This document shows positions 44,273 through 53,524 of a stretch of 64,000 nt of DNA, piece by piece. A program made the position numbers and the translations under genes. Source of the stretch: Neotamlana sargassicola (GTDB taxonomy: Bacteria > Bacteroidota > Bacteroidia > Flavobacteriales > Flavobacteriaceae); the NCBI RefSeq assembly GCF_020523965.1, contig NZ_JAJAPX010000001.1, positions 372,001 to 436,000 of the forward strand. Reading direction: 5' to 3'. Each line of letters opens with the position of its first letter. Position 1 is the stretch's first letter. The notes under the pieces were generated by a model. That model saw nothing but the letters and a program-made list of their open reading frames with translations, did not search any database and was not told the origin of the DNA.

Positions 44273-44599
44273 TTATAGCATACCCAATTCTAACTTGGCT
44301 TCTTCGCTCATAAGCTCTTGTGTCCATGGCGGGTCGAAAGTAATTTCAACCTCTGCATTGTTTACCTCATTAAGCGATTTTACTTTCTCCTCAACCTCCT
44401 GTGGTAAAGTTTCTGCTACTGGGCAATTTGGTGTTGTAAGCGTCATTAAAATTTTAACGTCGTTATCTTCATTTACAAATACATCGTAAATTAAACCTAA
44501 CTCGTAAATATCTACAGGTATTTCAGGATCGTAAATCGTTTTTAAAACATTTACTATTTTTTCTCCTAATTCGGCGGTGTTTATTGTTGAATCACTCAT
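44273..44599 (-). CDS. DUF59/MIP18 family SUF-system protein (SufT-like)
   Basis: 108 residues. MIP18-type domain with TIYDPEIPVDIYELGLIYDV and the conserved Cys in TLTTPNCPVAETLP (about 59), implicated in Fe-S cluster transfer or maturation. Lies in the suf operon after sufE. Confidence 0.9.
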   Translation of the reverse strand: MSDSTINTAELGEKIVNVLKTIYDPEIPVDIYELGLIYDVFVNEDNDVKILMTLTTPNCPVAETLPQEVEEKVKSLNEVNNAEVEITFDPPWTQELMSEEAKLELGML

Positions 44600-44676
44600 T
44601 TTATTAAATGTTTTTTTGTTTATCTGTTAATACGTTTAATTGTTTTCTTAACAAATAAACGGCTCAACAAATCAAC

Positions 44677-45099
44677 TTAATTAAGTTGTGTTTGGTATGC
44701 AATAGCATACATTTTAAGTTGTTTTACCATACTAACCAAACCATTAGCGCGCGTTGGCGATAAATGCTCTTTTAACCCAATTTTATCAATAAAATCGGTG
44801 TTAGCTTCAATAATATCTTTTGGGTGTTGATTAGAAAATACACGAATTAATATAGCAATAATACCTTTAGTTATAATCGCATCGCTATCGGCAGTAAAAT
44901 CAACTTTATTATCATTCATTTCTGCATGTACCCAAACTTTACTTTGGCAACCTTTTATAATATTATTATCGGTTTTATATTGGTCGTCAATTAAAGGTAA
45001 ATCTTTACCAAGATCTATCATGTACTGGTAACGCTCTTCCCAATCTTCAAACATTGAGAATTCGTCTATAATTTCGTTTTGTATTTCTTCTATAGTCAC
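44677..45099 (-). CDS. sufE: SufE family sulfur acceptor
   Basis: 140 residues. It takes the persulfide from SufS and passes it to SufBCD. The active cysteine is in IIKGCQSKVWVHAEM (Cys51). Length is normal. Confidence 0.94.
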   Translation of the reverse strand: MTIEEIQNEIIDEFSMFEDWEERYQYMIDLGKDLPLIDDQYKTDNNIIKGCQSKVWVHAEMNDNKVDFTADSDAIITKGIIAILIRVFSNQHPKDIIEANTDFIDKIGLKEHLSPTRANGLVSMVKQLKMYAIAYQTQLN

Positions 45100-45215
45100 G
45101 TGTACAATTTTTTAAGTTGAAAGATTTCAATTTTATTTTTTGAAAATGAAAAGGTTTCGCTAAAACCCTGCTTTACAACATGAATTTAAATACAAAAATA
45201 CAACAAGAATTAATG

Positions 45216-46001
45216 CTATTCAATGTTTTCTGAAAGAGATAAGATTTCTTTAACGAGATTAGATATTTCTGCTGGTGGATTTCCATGATCGAAAGGCGCC
45301 GACTGATACGTCTTTCCGTTTTTCGTTATTTTTAAATGAGCTAATGCCGCACCATCGAAGGCATATTTATGACTTGGCGCTTTCAATTCTGAAATTTCCT
45401 CGATTTTAATAATTTTTAAAGTATTTTTTATACGTTCCCAGTCTTGTTGTGAAATTGATGTTTTATTATAAGAACCACCACGCTTTTGAGTTAATAATAC
45501 CGATTGTGCATTAACTAAAACTTCCTTAAAAAAACCTCTTGATGAAACAGTATAATCAATTGAAATCTGCTCTTGTTTAAAGGCTTTTAGCAGCAATTTT
45601 TTCTTGTTGAATAAAGAAAACCCGTTATCACTAAATAAAATAGCATTGGCATTTTTGAAAGTTTTTAAAAATTCAGTTTCAATGGCATTTGCATCATTTA
45701 AACAGATTTTTTTAGTTGATATTATATTGCTAAAATTAATCGCGTTTTCGTTTATGGTGTAATTTCCTGAAAACTGATTACACCCTGAAAATCCAGAAAC
45801 GGTGTTCGATGCGCTATTATAACTTATAGTCAATCCATGAGCCGTTATATCGCTACCATTTAAATTAGTGATATTAAAGCTATTATTTAAATCGATTAAA
45901 ATAGAATTGCTGTTTTGTTTGTCGAGCATTAATTGATAATCGGTTGGTCCCCAGCAGCATTTTAAAATGACTAAAGGCAAAAAGACTGATATGAGTTTCA
46001 T
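45216..46001 (-). CDS. META (HslJ-like) domain protein, probable lipoprotein
   Basis: 261 residues. An N-terminal signal with Cys15-16 (VILKCCWG) suggests lipidation. The central part (about 38-115) is a META domain (ITNLNGSDI, SGFSGCNQFSGNYTI, CLNDANAIETEFLK). The C-terminal half is unrecognised. Sits between the M43 protease and sufE; a terminator precedes it, so it starts a second transcript unit or is read through. Confidence 0.75.
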   Translation of the reverse strand: MKLISVFLPLVILKCCWGPTDYQLMLDKQNSNSILIDLNNSFNITNLNGSDITAHGLTISYNSASNTVSGFSGCNQFSGNYTINENAINFSNIISTKKICLNDANAIETEFLKTFKNANAILFSDNGFSLFNKKKLLLKAFKQEQISIDYTVSSRGFFKEVLVNAQSVLLTQKRGGSYNKTSISQQDWERIKNTLKIIKIEEISELKAPSHKYAFDGAALAHLKITKNGKTYQSAPFDHGNPPAEISNLVKEILSLSENIE

Positions 46002-46024
46002 AAGTAATTTTTAAAAATAAGATA

Positions 46025-46050
46025 CAAAAAAGACGCCAAAGTTGGCGCCT
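46025..46050 (-). terminator. Intrinsic terminator of the M43 protease gene
   Basis: gacgccaa/ttggcgcc hairpin with T6 on the minus strand; splits the suf cluster between the protease and the META gene. Confidence 0.75.
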
Positions 46051-46079
46051 TTAAAATTCTTTATATTTTTTTTTATGAT

Positions 46080-47141
46080 TTAAGGCAACATACTTTCACG
46101 AGCACCACCTGGAGCAAAAATTGCTCTCATACGAACTTTTTGACCTTCTGAAAACATATACATGCAAGCATCATCAACATAGTCCATATAGTTCATGGTC
46201 ATGTCGTTTGTTCTACAATTAACCGTTGGATAAGACGGACAACCATAGTTTGGCCCATCAGAAGAAGGGGTATCTGAAACAAAATCGTCCTGTTTACATC
46301 TCCCATCACCCCAAATATGGCGCAGATTTAAATAATGTCCAACTTCGTGAGTCATTGTTCTGCCTTTATCAAATGGAGCTTGCACATAACCTGTAGTTCC
46401 AAAGAATTGCGGCGAACAAACTACACCATCAGTAGCTAAGTTACCACCAGGAAATTGCGCATAACCCAGAATGCCACCACCAATGTTACAAACCCAGATA
46501 TTTAAATGTGTTTCTGGAGATACCGGAGGATAAGCACTTTTTACAGCATTGTTGGTTCCCCAAGACGTTCTTGAGTCTGCATACCTATATGTGTTTGCTA
46601 AAGTAAAGCTAAATTCACTATCTGCGGCTAACCCTTCAAACTCTGTTGGCACTTCATTTACATCATTATTAGCTTTCCTAAAATCGTCATTAAGTACAGC
46701 TATTTGTGAACTAATTTGAGCATTACTAATATTTTCATCAGCATTACTATAAACAACAATAACATTAACAGGAATGTTTATGATACCTAAGTTATCTGGA
46801 GTTGGGTCTTCTCCACCACCGTCGTTTCCACCATTTCCATTTCCTGGGTTGGAAGGCTTGCCTTTTGCAGCAATAAATTGTCTCGTGTGGTATTCAACAT
46901 CATACATTTTTTTTGCCAAGCCTGGATTTTCATCCAGTTGCCTGTTCAAAACATTCATGGAATAACAGTTTTTTAACTCGTCTTTAACATTAGAAGCTTT
47001 TGCTGTTAACTCGCTACTATCTGTGTAGAGATAGAAGTCACTCATATCAATCTCTTGTTCTGTAGAAATTTCAGTTTTGTCGTCATCGCAAGCTGTAAGC
47101 ATTAAGGCCAAAGCAGCCATACTAAAAAATAATTTTTTCAT
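46080..47141 (-). CDS. M43-family zinc metalloprotease lipoprotein (cytophagalysin-like)
   Basis: 353 residues. Lipoprotein signal with Cys18 (LMLTACDDDK). A Gly/Asn/Pro-rich linker (about 95-115) precedes the catalytic domain with the zinc site MTHEVGHYLNLRHIWGDG (HExxHxxxxxH; about 264-281) and the Met-turn MTMNYMDYVDDACM. It lacks the C-terminal secretion domain usual in secreted Bacteroidota M43 proteases, in keeping with a membrane-anchored form. Placed between sufS and sufE; no known Fe-S role. Confidence 0.88.
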   Translation of the reverse strand: MKKLFFSMAALALMLTACDDDKTEISTEQEIDMSDFYLYTDSSELTAKASNVKDELKNCYSMNVLNRQLDENPGLAKKMYDVEYHTRQFIAAKGKPSNPGNGNGGNDGGGEDPTPDNLGIINIPVNVIVVYSNADENISNAQISSQIAVLNDDFRKANNDVNEVPTEFEGLAADSEFSFTLANTYRYADSRTSWGTNNAVKSAYPPVSPETHLNIWVCNIGGGILGYAQFPGGNLATDGVVCSPQFFGTTGYVQAPFDKGRTMTHEVGHYLNLRHIWGDGRCKQDDFVSDTPSSDGPNYGCPSYPTVNCRTNDMTMNYMDYVDDACMYMFSEGQKVRMRAIFAPGGARESMLP

Positions 47142-47285
47142 CGTAAATAATTTGAATTAGTCGCCTGTTAAGATATGACTTTTTAACAAAAAAAACTTAC
47201 AAATTTCTAAAAATTATGTTAATTCAATGCGGAAATGCAATTTAATTAAAGCTTGTTAAAGAAAATAGCAAATTATAAATGAAAT

Positions 47286-48500
47286 TTAACTCAACATCAT
47301 TTTTGCTTTTTTAACACCTTCAACTAAAATATCTATTTCAGATTTTGTGTTATAAAATGCAAATGAAGCTCGCACGGTACCTGGAATTTTAAAATAATCC
47401 ATTATGGGTTGAGCGCAGTGGTGACCTGTACGAACTGCAACCCCTAACTTATCGAGAATAGTACCAACATCGTAGGGATGAATACCTTCTAAATTAAATG
47501 AAATTACCGATGTTTTATGTCTTGAAGTACCGTATATTTTTAAACCTTCTATTTCTAAAAGTTTATTTGTAGCATATTCTAAAAGTTCATGCTCGTATGC
47601 TGCAATAGCATCGAAACCTACCGCATTCATATAATCGATGGCTGCACCAAAGGCTATGCCACCACAAATATTTGGTGTTCCTGCTTCAAACTTATGTGGT
47701 AAAGCTGCATAGGTAGTTTTTTCGAAAGTTACTTCGGCAATCATTTCTCCTCCTCCTTGGTATGGTGGTAATTTGTTAAGCCAATCTTCTTTACCATACA
47801 ATACGCCAACACCTGTTGGACCACACATTTTGTGGGCTGAAACTACATAAAAATCGACATCTAACGCTTGAACGTCTGGTTTAATATGCGGGCTAGATTG
47901 TGCGCCATCAACTAAAACAGCTGCTCCAACTTCGTGTGCTTTTTTTATAATATGATCTATAGGATTTATTGTTCCTAAAGCATTTGAAATATGATTTACA
48001 AAAACAAGCTTTGTATTCTGGTTTAATAACGTTTCGAATGCCTTAATTTCCAACTCACCATTTTGGTTCATTGGTATTACTTTTAAATTGGCTCCTGTAC
48101 GCTCGCAAAGCATTTGCCAAGGCACTATATTACTGTGATGCTCTAAAGCTGATACTATAATTTCGTCGCCCTTTTTTAAGAGTGCAGAAAACCCGTTGGC
48201 TACTAAATTTATACCATGTGTAGTTCCTGAAGTATAAATTATTTCGTGGGCATGTTTAGCGTTAAAATGTGCTTGTATTTTATATCGTGCTTGCTCGTAT
48301 AAATCGGTTGCTTCTTGGCTTAAAGCATGCACACCACGATGTATATTAGCGTTGTAGTTTGAGTAATAATTTACAATTACATCTATAACTTGCTGTGGTG
48401 TTTGCGATGTTGCTGCATTATCGAAATACACCAAAGGTTTACCGTTTACTTGTCTGGACAGTATTGGGAAATCTTTTCGTATATTTTCTACTTTAAACAT
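47286..48500 (-). CDS. sufS: Cysteine desulfurase SufS
   Basis: 404 residues, PLP enzyme that takes sulfur from cysteine. PLP lysine in VVSAHKMCGPTGVGVLYG (about 226), active cysteine in VRTGHHCAQPIMDY (about 365). Length is usual. The 116-bp upstream spacer holds a dispersed repeat (48511-48579). Confidence 0.96.
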   Translation of the reverse strand: MFKVENIRKDFPILSRQVNGKPLVYFDNAATSQTPQQVIDVIVNYYSNYNANIHRGVHALSQEATDLYEQARYKIQAHFNAKHAHEIIYTSGTTHGINLVANGFSALLKKGDEIIVSALEHHSNIVPWQMLCERTGANLKVIPMNQNGELEIKAFETLLNQNTKLVFVNHISNALGTINPIDHIIKKAHEVGAAVLVDGAQSSPHIKPDVQALDVDFYVVSAHKMCGPTGVGVLYGKEDWLNKLPPYQGGGEMIAEVTFEKTTYAALPHKFEAGTPNICGGIAFGAAIDYMNAVGFDAIAAYEHELLEYATNKLLEIEGLKIYGTSRHKTSVISFNLEGIHPYDVGTILDKLGVAVRTGHHCAQPIMDYFKIPGTVRASFAFYNTKSEIDILVEGVKKAKMMLS

Positions 48501-48510
48501 GATGTTGTGT

Positions 48511-48579
48511 TTAGCCCCGATTGAGGCATTTGTTGGAGCCCGCCCGATAGGGAAGCGACTGCCGAAAGCGGGATTAGCT
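48511..48579 (+). repeat. Dispersed TTAGGGATTG-type element, copy C
   Basis: ttagccccgattgaggcatt, tgttggagcccgcccgat, agggaagcgactgccgaaag, cgggattagc. Its ends pair (ttagccccg with cgggattagc, imperfect). It shares GATTGAGGCATTTGTTG and GCGACTGCCGAAAGC with copy B. It begins 11 bp from the sufS start codon inside the suf operon. Confidence 0.75.
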
Positions 48580-48616
48580 TCAAAAAAAAATTAAATACTA
48601 AAAAATGCTTTTAGGA

Positions 48617-49930
48617 CTATAAATCGAAACCTAAACTTACTCCTAATTTATTGGCTATAATTTTTGTAATGCGTTGTTTTAACTCTGGTATTTTTACCGA
48701 GCTTAATACATCGTTACTAAATGCAAACATTAATAATGCTTTGGCTTCTTTTTTAGGAATACCGCGCGATTGCATGTAAAACATAGCACTTTCGTCTAAT
48801 TGACCAATGGTACAACCGTGTGAACATTTTACATCGTCTGCAAAAATTTCTAGTTGTGGTTTGGTATTAATAGTAGCTTTATCGCTTACTAAAATGTTAT
48901 TGTTGGCTTGAAATGCATTTGTTTTTTGCGCTTCTTTTTCTACAACAACTTTACCGTTAAAAACACCTGTTGAATTTTCGTCGAAAATACCTTTATAATC
49001 TTGATGACTTTCGCAATTTGGCTCGATATGATGCACTAGCGTATTATGGTCTACATGTTGTTTGTTTCCAATAATGGTTACTCCTTTTAGTGTAGAATCG
49101 ATACGCTCTCCATTTTGATAAAAATTAAGGTTGTTACGTGTTAACTTACCTCCAAAAGAGAATGTGTGTACAGAGGCTAAACTACTTTGCTTTTGCTTAA
49201 TAAACGTATTGTCTATTAACGATGCATTGGCGTTATCGTTTTGTATTTTGTAATAATCTACAATAGCACGTTTTGCTGCGAAAATTTCTGTTACGCTATT
49301 AGTTAATACCGGATTATTGGTTAAACTTTGGTGACGTTCTATAATTTGAACATGCGAATTTTCGCCTACAACAATTAAATTACGAGGTTGCAACATAATT
49401 GCTGCTTCGTTACCTGTTGAGAAGTGTATTATTTGAATTGGTTTTTCTACCAATTTATTTTTTGGAATATGGATGTATGCGCCTTCGCTTGAAAATGCCG
49501 TGTTTAAAGCTGATAAGCTATCGCTTTCTGCGGCTTTATTAAAATAATTTTCTATTACCAAACGATATTTTGGTTTACATAACGCTGACGACATTAGGCA
49601 AACATCGATACCTTCGTGTGTGGTTTGCGATAGGTGCGATGAATATTTACCATCTATAAATACAATTTTATAAGTATCTATATCGTGAATAAAATATTTT
49701 TTTACATCGTTATATTCTAAAGCGGTTTCTTGCTTTGGAAAAACGCAATAGTCTTCGCTTAAAACTTTGTTTAAAGAGGTGTATTTCCAGGCTTCATCTT
49801 TTTTACTAGGAAAGCCTTTTTCTTGAAATACTTTTATAGCATCGTTTCGTAAATTATTCACATATGATCCCATATCTGAACGGTCTTCGAATACTAAATG
49901 CGATGATAGTAATTTGTCTTTTAAATCCAT
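48617..49930 (-). CDS. sufD: Fe-S cluster assembly protein SufD
   Basis: 437 residues. Beta-helical scaffold partner of SufB in the SufBC2D complex. KYTSLNKVLSEDYC near the N-terminus and the C-terminal SHGCTIGQLDESAMFYMQSRG, with His in DVKCSHG, are diagnostic. Follows sufC by 73 bp, in which gtttac motifs recur. Confidence 0.94.
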   Translation of the reverse strand: MDLKDKLLSSHLVFEDRSDMGSYVNNLRNDAIKVFQEKGFPSKKDEAWKYTSLNKVLSEDYCVFPKQETALEYNDVKKYFIHDIDTYKIVFIDGKYSSHLSQTTHEGIDVCLMSSALCKPKYRLVIENYFNKAAESDSLSALNTAFSSEGAYIHIPKNKLVEKPIQIIHFSTGNEAAIMLQPRNLIVVGENSHVQIIERHQSLTNNPVLTNSVTEIFAAKRAIVDYYKIQNDNANASLIDNTFIKQKQSSLASVHTFSFGGKLTRNNLNFYQNGERIDSTLKGVTIIGNKQHVDHNTLVHHIEPNCESHQDYKGIFDENSTGVFNGKVVVEKEAQKTNAFQANNNILVSDKATINTKPQLEIFADDVKCSHGCTIGQLDESAMFYMQSRGIPKKEAKALLMFAFSNDVLSSVKIPELKQRITKIIANKLGVSLGFDL

Positions 49931-49938
49931 TTTTTTTA

Positions 49939-49999
49939 GTTTACAGTGGCAGTTTTCCGTTTACAGCTGTACTGTTTACTCATACTGAGACTGGTTTAC
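49939..49999. repeat. Short degenerate direct repeats (gtttac x4) in the sufC-sufD spacer
   Basis: gtttac occurs at 49939, 49959, 49974 and 49994 within 61 bp, with related cagtggcag/cagctgtac stretches between. Looks like a degraded intergenic repeat array; function not evident. Confidence 0.5.
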
Positions 50000-50002
50000 T
50001 TT

Positions 50003-50755
50003 TTAAGCGTTCACTTCTTCTTTAATCCAATCGTAACCTTTAGCTTCAAGTTCGTGAGCTAACTCTTTAGTACCTGATTTTACAATTTTACCTTTGTAAA
50101 GTACGTGTACGTAATCTGGAACAATATAATCTAACAAACGTTGGTAGTGCGTAATTACAATTACAGAATTGTCTTTACTTTTTAGTTTGTTAACACCATT
50201 TGCTACAATACGAAGTGCATCGATATCTAGACCAGAATCGGTTTCATCAAGAATTGCCAATTTTGGATCTAACATAGCCATTTGGAAAATTTCGTTACGT
50301 TTTTTCTCTCCTCCCGAAAAACCTTCGTTTAAAGAACGTGATAAGAAATTACGATCTATCTCTAATAAATCGGCTTTTTCACGAATAAGTTTTAGCATGT
50401 CTTTAGCAGGCATTTCTTCTAAACCTTGTGCTTTACGCGATTCGTTTATAGCTGTTTTTATAAAGTTAGTTACTGAAACTCCAGGAATTTCTACTGGATA
50501 TTGAAACGATAAAAAGACACCTTTGTGAGCACGCTCTTCAGCATCTAACTCTTCAATAGCTTCTCCATTAAAAGAAATTGATCCTTTCTGTACTTCATAA
50601 TCTTCTTTTCCTGCAATTACAGAAGCTAACGTACTTTTACCAGAACCGTTTGGCCCCATAATAGCGTGAACTTCTCCTGGTTTTACTTCAAGGTTTATGC
50701 CTTTTAAAATATCCTTGTCCTCAACACTTGCGTGTAAATCGTTAATTTTTAACAT
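50003..50755 (-). CDS. sufC: SufC ATPase
   Basis: 250 residues, ABC-type ATPase of the SufBC2D scaffold. Walker [10 protein letters not shown] (34-42), signature [12 protein letters not shown] and Walker [13 protein letters not shown], with the SufC-specific E-K-K-R. Its ATG lies 1 bp beyond the stop of the small lipoprotein gene upstream. Confidence 0.96.
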   Translation of the reverse strand: MLKINDLHASVEDKDILKGINLEVKPGEVHAIMGPNGSGKSTLASVIAGKEDYEVQKGSISFNGEAIEELDAEERAHKGVFLSFQYPVEIPGVSVTNFIKTAINESRKAQGLEEMPAKDMLKLIREKADLLEIDRNFLSRSLNEGFSGGEKKRNEIFQMAMLDPKLAILDETDSGLDIDALRIVANGVNKLKSKDNSVIVITHYQRLLDYIVPDYVHVLYKGKIVKSGTKELAHELEAKGYDWIKEEVNA

Positions 50756-50756
50756 C

Positions 50757-51176
50757 CTATTGTTCTAATTTTACAACGTTGCTACTTTCCTTTGGTTTAG
50801 AAACATTAATTATCTCAACAATTTCAACTTTATTTTCCCAAAGAATTTTATCGTCTTTTTTATTTGTAATTTTTCCTCTAATTATAACATCAACCATATC
50901 GGTTGGCTGCCTTTTATATTGTTTTGCCTTTGCATTGAGCTCTAGCATTTTATCAGTAACATAAACTCCATAAATTTCGTTATGTGTTTGCAATACTGCG
51001 GCATCTCCAAAATAAACAAACTCACCTTTTAACAAGGTTAAACCATCGCTTTGCTTTTCTGTACGCCCACTACTTTTATCGGTAGCTACTGGCACATCTT
51101 CTGGTTTAGTTTTTGCATCGTTTTTACAATTTGTAAAAGCGATAAGCACAAATAATAAATAAATGATTTTTTTCAT
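50757..51176 (-). CDS. Small lipoprotein of unknown function inside the suf operon
   Basis: 139 residues. Lipoprotein signal with Cys17 ([10 protein letters not shown]). The rest is a compact beta-rich domain ([42 protein letters not shown]) resembling an OB-like fold. It sits between sufB and sufC, 1 bp from sufC, so it must be co-translated. Why a lipoprotein is inserted in the core of suf is unclear. No family recognised. Confidence 0.7.
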   Translation of the reverse strand: MKKIIYLLFVLIAFTNCKNDAKTKPEDVPVATDKSSGRTEKQSDGLTLLKGEFVYFGDAAVLQTHNEIYGVYVTDKMLELNAKAKQYKRQPTDMVDVIIRGKITNKKDDKILWENKVEIVEIINVSKPKESSNVVKLEQ

Positions 51177-51230
51177 TTTGAAAACTTAATTCCACAAACA
51201 CTTTAACGTTACAAAGTGTGTATTTAAAAT

Positions 51231-52679
51231 TTATCCTACGCTACCTTCTAAACTTATTTCTAATAGTTTTTGAGCCTCAACAGCAAACTCCATTGGTAAT
51301 TTATTTAACACCTCTTTACTAAACCCATTTACAATTAATGCAATAGCCTTTTCGGTATCTATACCACGTTGGTTACAGTAAAAAATTTGATCTTCACCAA
51401 TTTTACTTGTTGTTGCTTCGTGTTCTATTTTAGCCGATTTATTTTTAGCCTCGATATATGGAAACGTATGTGCACCACATTCGTTACCCATTAACAAACT
51501 ATCGCATTGTGAAAAGTTACGTGCGTTTTCTGCTCTAGAATTTACTTGAACTAAACCACGGTAACTGTTTTGCGATTTTCCTGCCGAAATACCTTTTGAT
51601 ATAATGGTTGATTTAGTGTTTTTGCCTAAATGAATCATTTTTGTACCGGTATCGGCTTGCTGGTAGTTATTTGTAACCGCTATTGAGTAAAATTCTCCTA
51701 CCGAATTATCGCCTTTTAACACACAACTAGGGTATTTCCAGGTTACAGCAGAACCAGTTTCTACTTGCGTCCATGAAATTTTTGCGTTTTTCTCGCATAA
51801 ACCACGTTTGGTTACAAAATTAAAAACACCACCTTTACCTTCGGCATTTCCTGGAAACCAATTTTGTACAGTTGAGTATTTTATCTCTGCATCATCTAAA
51901 GCAATTAACTCTACAACCGCTGCGTGCAACTGGTTTTCGTCGCGACTTGGGGCTGTACAACCTTCTAGGTAACTTACGTAACTACCTTCGTCTGCCACCA
52001 CTAAAGTTCTTTCAAACTGACCAGTTCCGGCTTGATTTATACGGAAATATGTAGACAGCTCCATTGGGCATTTTACACCTTTTGGTATGTAACAAAAACT
52101 ACCATCACTAAAAACAGCAGAGTTTAAAGCGGCGTAAAAATTATCTTTTTGAGGTACAACTGTACCAATATATTTTTTTACAAGTTCTGGATGCTCTTTT
52201 ATCGCTTCAGAAATACTCATAAAAATAATTCCTTTTTCACCTAAAGTCTTTTTAAAAGTTGTAGCCACAGAAACAGAATCTACCACTACATCCATAGCGA
52301 CTCCGGCTAATTTTTTCTGCTCGTCTAGAGAAATTCCTAACTTCTCGAAAGTTGCTAACAACTCCGGATCTACCTCATCTAAACTGTCGTACTTTGGTTT
52401 ACTGTTTGGTGCAGAATAATAAGAAATAGCCTGGAAATCTGGCTTCTCATAATTAACATTCGCCCAGTCTGGCTCTTCCATATTTTGCCAAACTCTAAAA
52501 GCCTCTAAGCGCCATTCGGTCATCCACTCTGGCTCTTCTTTCTTTTTTGAAATAGCACGAACAATATCTTCGTTTAACCCAACAGGAAATGTTTCAGATT
52601 CTATATCTGTATAAAAACCATATTCGTACTCTTTGGTTTTTAATTCTTCTCTTAAATCATCCTCGGTATATTTCGACAT
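51231..52679 (-). CDS. sufB: Fe-S cluster assembly protein SufB
   Basis: 482 residues. Main scaffold subunit, on which the cluster is built. Conserved segments include [10 protein letters not shown]-like [40 protein letters not shown] and the C-terminal [18 protein letters not shown] with [21 protein letters not shown]. Length is normal. Confidence 0.96.
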   Translation of the reverse strand: MSKYTEDDLREELKTKEYEYGFYTDIESETFPVGLNEDIVRAISKKKEEPEWMTEWRLEAFRVWQNMEEPDWANVNYEKPDFQAISYYSAPNSKPKYDSLDEVDPELLATFEKLGISLDEQKKLAGVAMDVVVDSVSVATTFKKTLGEKGIIFMSISEAIKEHPELVKKYIGTVVPQKDNFYAALNSAVFSDGSFCYIPKGVKCPMELSTYFRINQAGTGQFERTLVVADEGSYVSYLEGCTAPSRDENQLHAAVVELIALDDAEIKYSTVQNWFPGNAEGKGGVFNFVTKRGLCEKNAKISWTQVETGSAVTWKYPSCVLKGDNSVGEFYSIAVTNNYQQADTGTKMIHLGKNTKSTIISKGISAGKSQNSYRGLVQVNSRAENARNFSQCDSLLMGNECGAHTFPYIEAKNKSAKIEHEATTSKIGEDQIFYCNQRGIDTEKAIALIVNGFSKEVLNKLPMEFAVEAQKLLEISLEGSVG

Positions 52680-52695
52680 AATGCTTTCTTAATTA

Positions 52696-53025
52696 TTATA
52701 ATGAAAACGACTCCCCACAACCACATGTGCGGTTGGCGTTTGGATTATTAAACACAAATCCAGTTCCGTTTAAACCTCCTGAATATTCTAAAGTTGTACC
52801 TATAAGATACAAAAAGCTTTTTTTATCGACAATAATTTTTACACCATTATCTTCAAAAACCTTGTCATCGTCATTGCTTTCCTTGTCGAACTTTAAATCG
52901 TAAGACAACCCAGAACAACCACCGCTTTTTACACCCACACGCACATAGTCTGTACTTGGGTTAAAGCCGTCATCGTTCATAAGCTCAATAACTTTCTTTT
53001 TTGCTGTTTCAGAAACTTTTATCAT
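52696..53025 (-). CDS. sufA: A-type Fe-S carrier protein (SufA/IscA/ErpA)
   Basis: 109 residues from the ATG at 53025 (MIKVSETAKKKV); a TTG-initiated extension upstream is unlikely because the promoter lies there. Three conserved cysteines: GGCSGLSY and TCGCGESF near the C-terminus. It carries assembled clusters to target proteins and is the first gene of the suf operon. Confidence 0.94.
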   Translation of the reverse strand: MIKVSETAKKKVIELMNDDGFNPSTDYVRVGVKSGGCSGLSYDLKFDKESNDDDKVFEDNGVKIIVDKKSFLYLIGTTLEYSGGLNGTGFVFNNPNANRTCGCGESFSL

Positions 53026-53043
53026 ATTGTTTTTTATTGAGTG

Positions 53044-53073
53044 CAAATATACAATTTAAGACGTGTATTTCAA
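53044..53073 (-). promoter_or_regulatory. Promoter of the suf operon
   Basis: Minus-strand TTG, 19-bp spacer, TATATTTG, 18 bp ahead of the sufA ATG: an exact Bacteroidota consensus. No obvious IscR- or Fur-like palindrome overlaps it. Confidence 0.8.
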
Positions 53074-53512
53074 CATAACCTAACATTATATTACTATATA
53101 GTTTTATAGCTTTTTTTTATAGATTAGCTCTTAACACGTCTCCAAAATTTTAAATTTAACAGGATTTAATAGGTAAAGCTTGTTATTTCTAACCGAACCA
53201 CAAAAAACTTAACCTATTTAGCAGGACATGAGAACCTTATACTATTTCTAATCATTACCTATAAAATTATTATTTTCATTTTTTTACAACGAAGTTGTCG
53301 TGATTACACACTTATGGAAGTTATTGATAAAGTCATCCTCACCGGTACAGATAATGCCTACCCACTTCCAAAACTTTTGTACTAAAAAAGTAGATCACAA
53401 CAATAGAAAATCAAAAATGAAATTTAGGAACAGAAACTTTATTATTATTCGAAATAAGTCCCATACATTTTAGTTAATGGCATAATTATGATAAAAAACA
53501 AAATTAGCTTCT
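53074..53512. other. Gene-poor intergenic stretch between suf promoter and thiL
   Basis: 439 bp, very AT-rich. It contains one 23-codon ORF (53314-53385, plus strand, MEVIDKVILTGTDNAYPLPK...) with no evident translation signal, and a small acaac-gaa-gttgt hairpin at 53286. I see no tRNA, known riboswitch or repeat. It may be the remains of a lost gene. Confidence 0.4.
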
Positions 53513-53520
53513 TATTTTTG
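53513..53520 (+). promoter_or_regulatory. thiL -7 box, possibly giving a leaderless transcript
   Basis: TATTTTTG ends 4 bp before the thiL ATG (53525). With the usual 5-7-bp distance the RNA would begin at or next to the start codon. No clear TTG partner. Confidence 0.45.
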
Positions 53521-53524
53521 CATT

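Noticed and set aside
53314-53385. 23-codon gene between suf and thiL
   Set aside because: No start signal, homology or coding bias could be judged from so short a frame; noted only as a possible relic.
53047-53524. tRNA or other structured RNA gene in the suf-thiL gap
   Set aside because: No T-loop GTTCGANTC or cloverleaf pairing was found.
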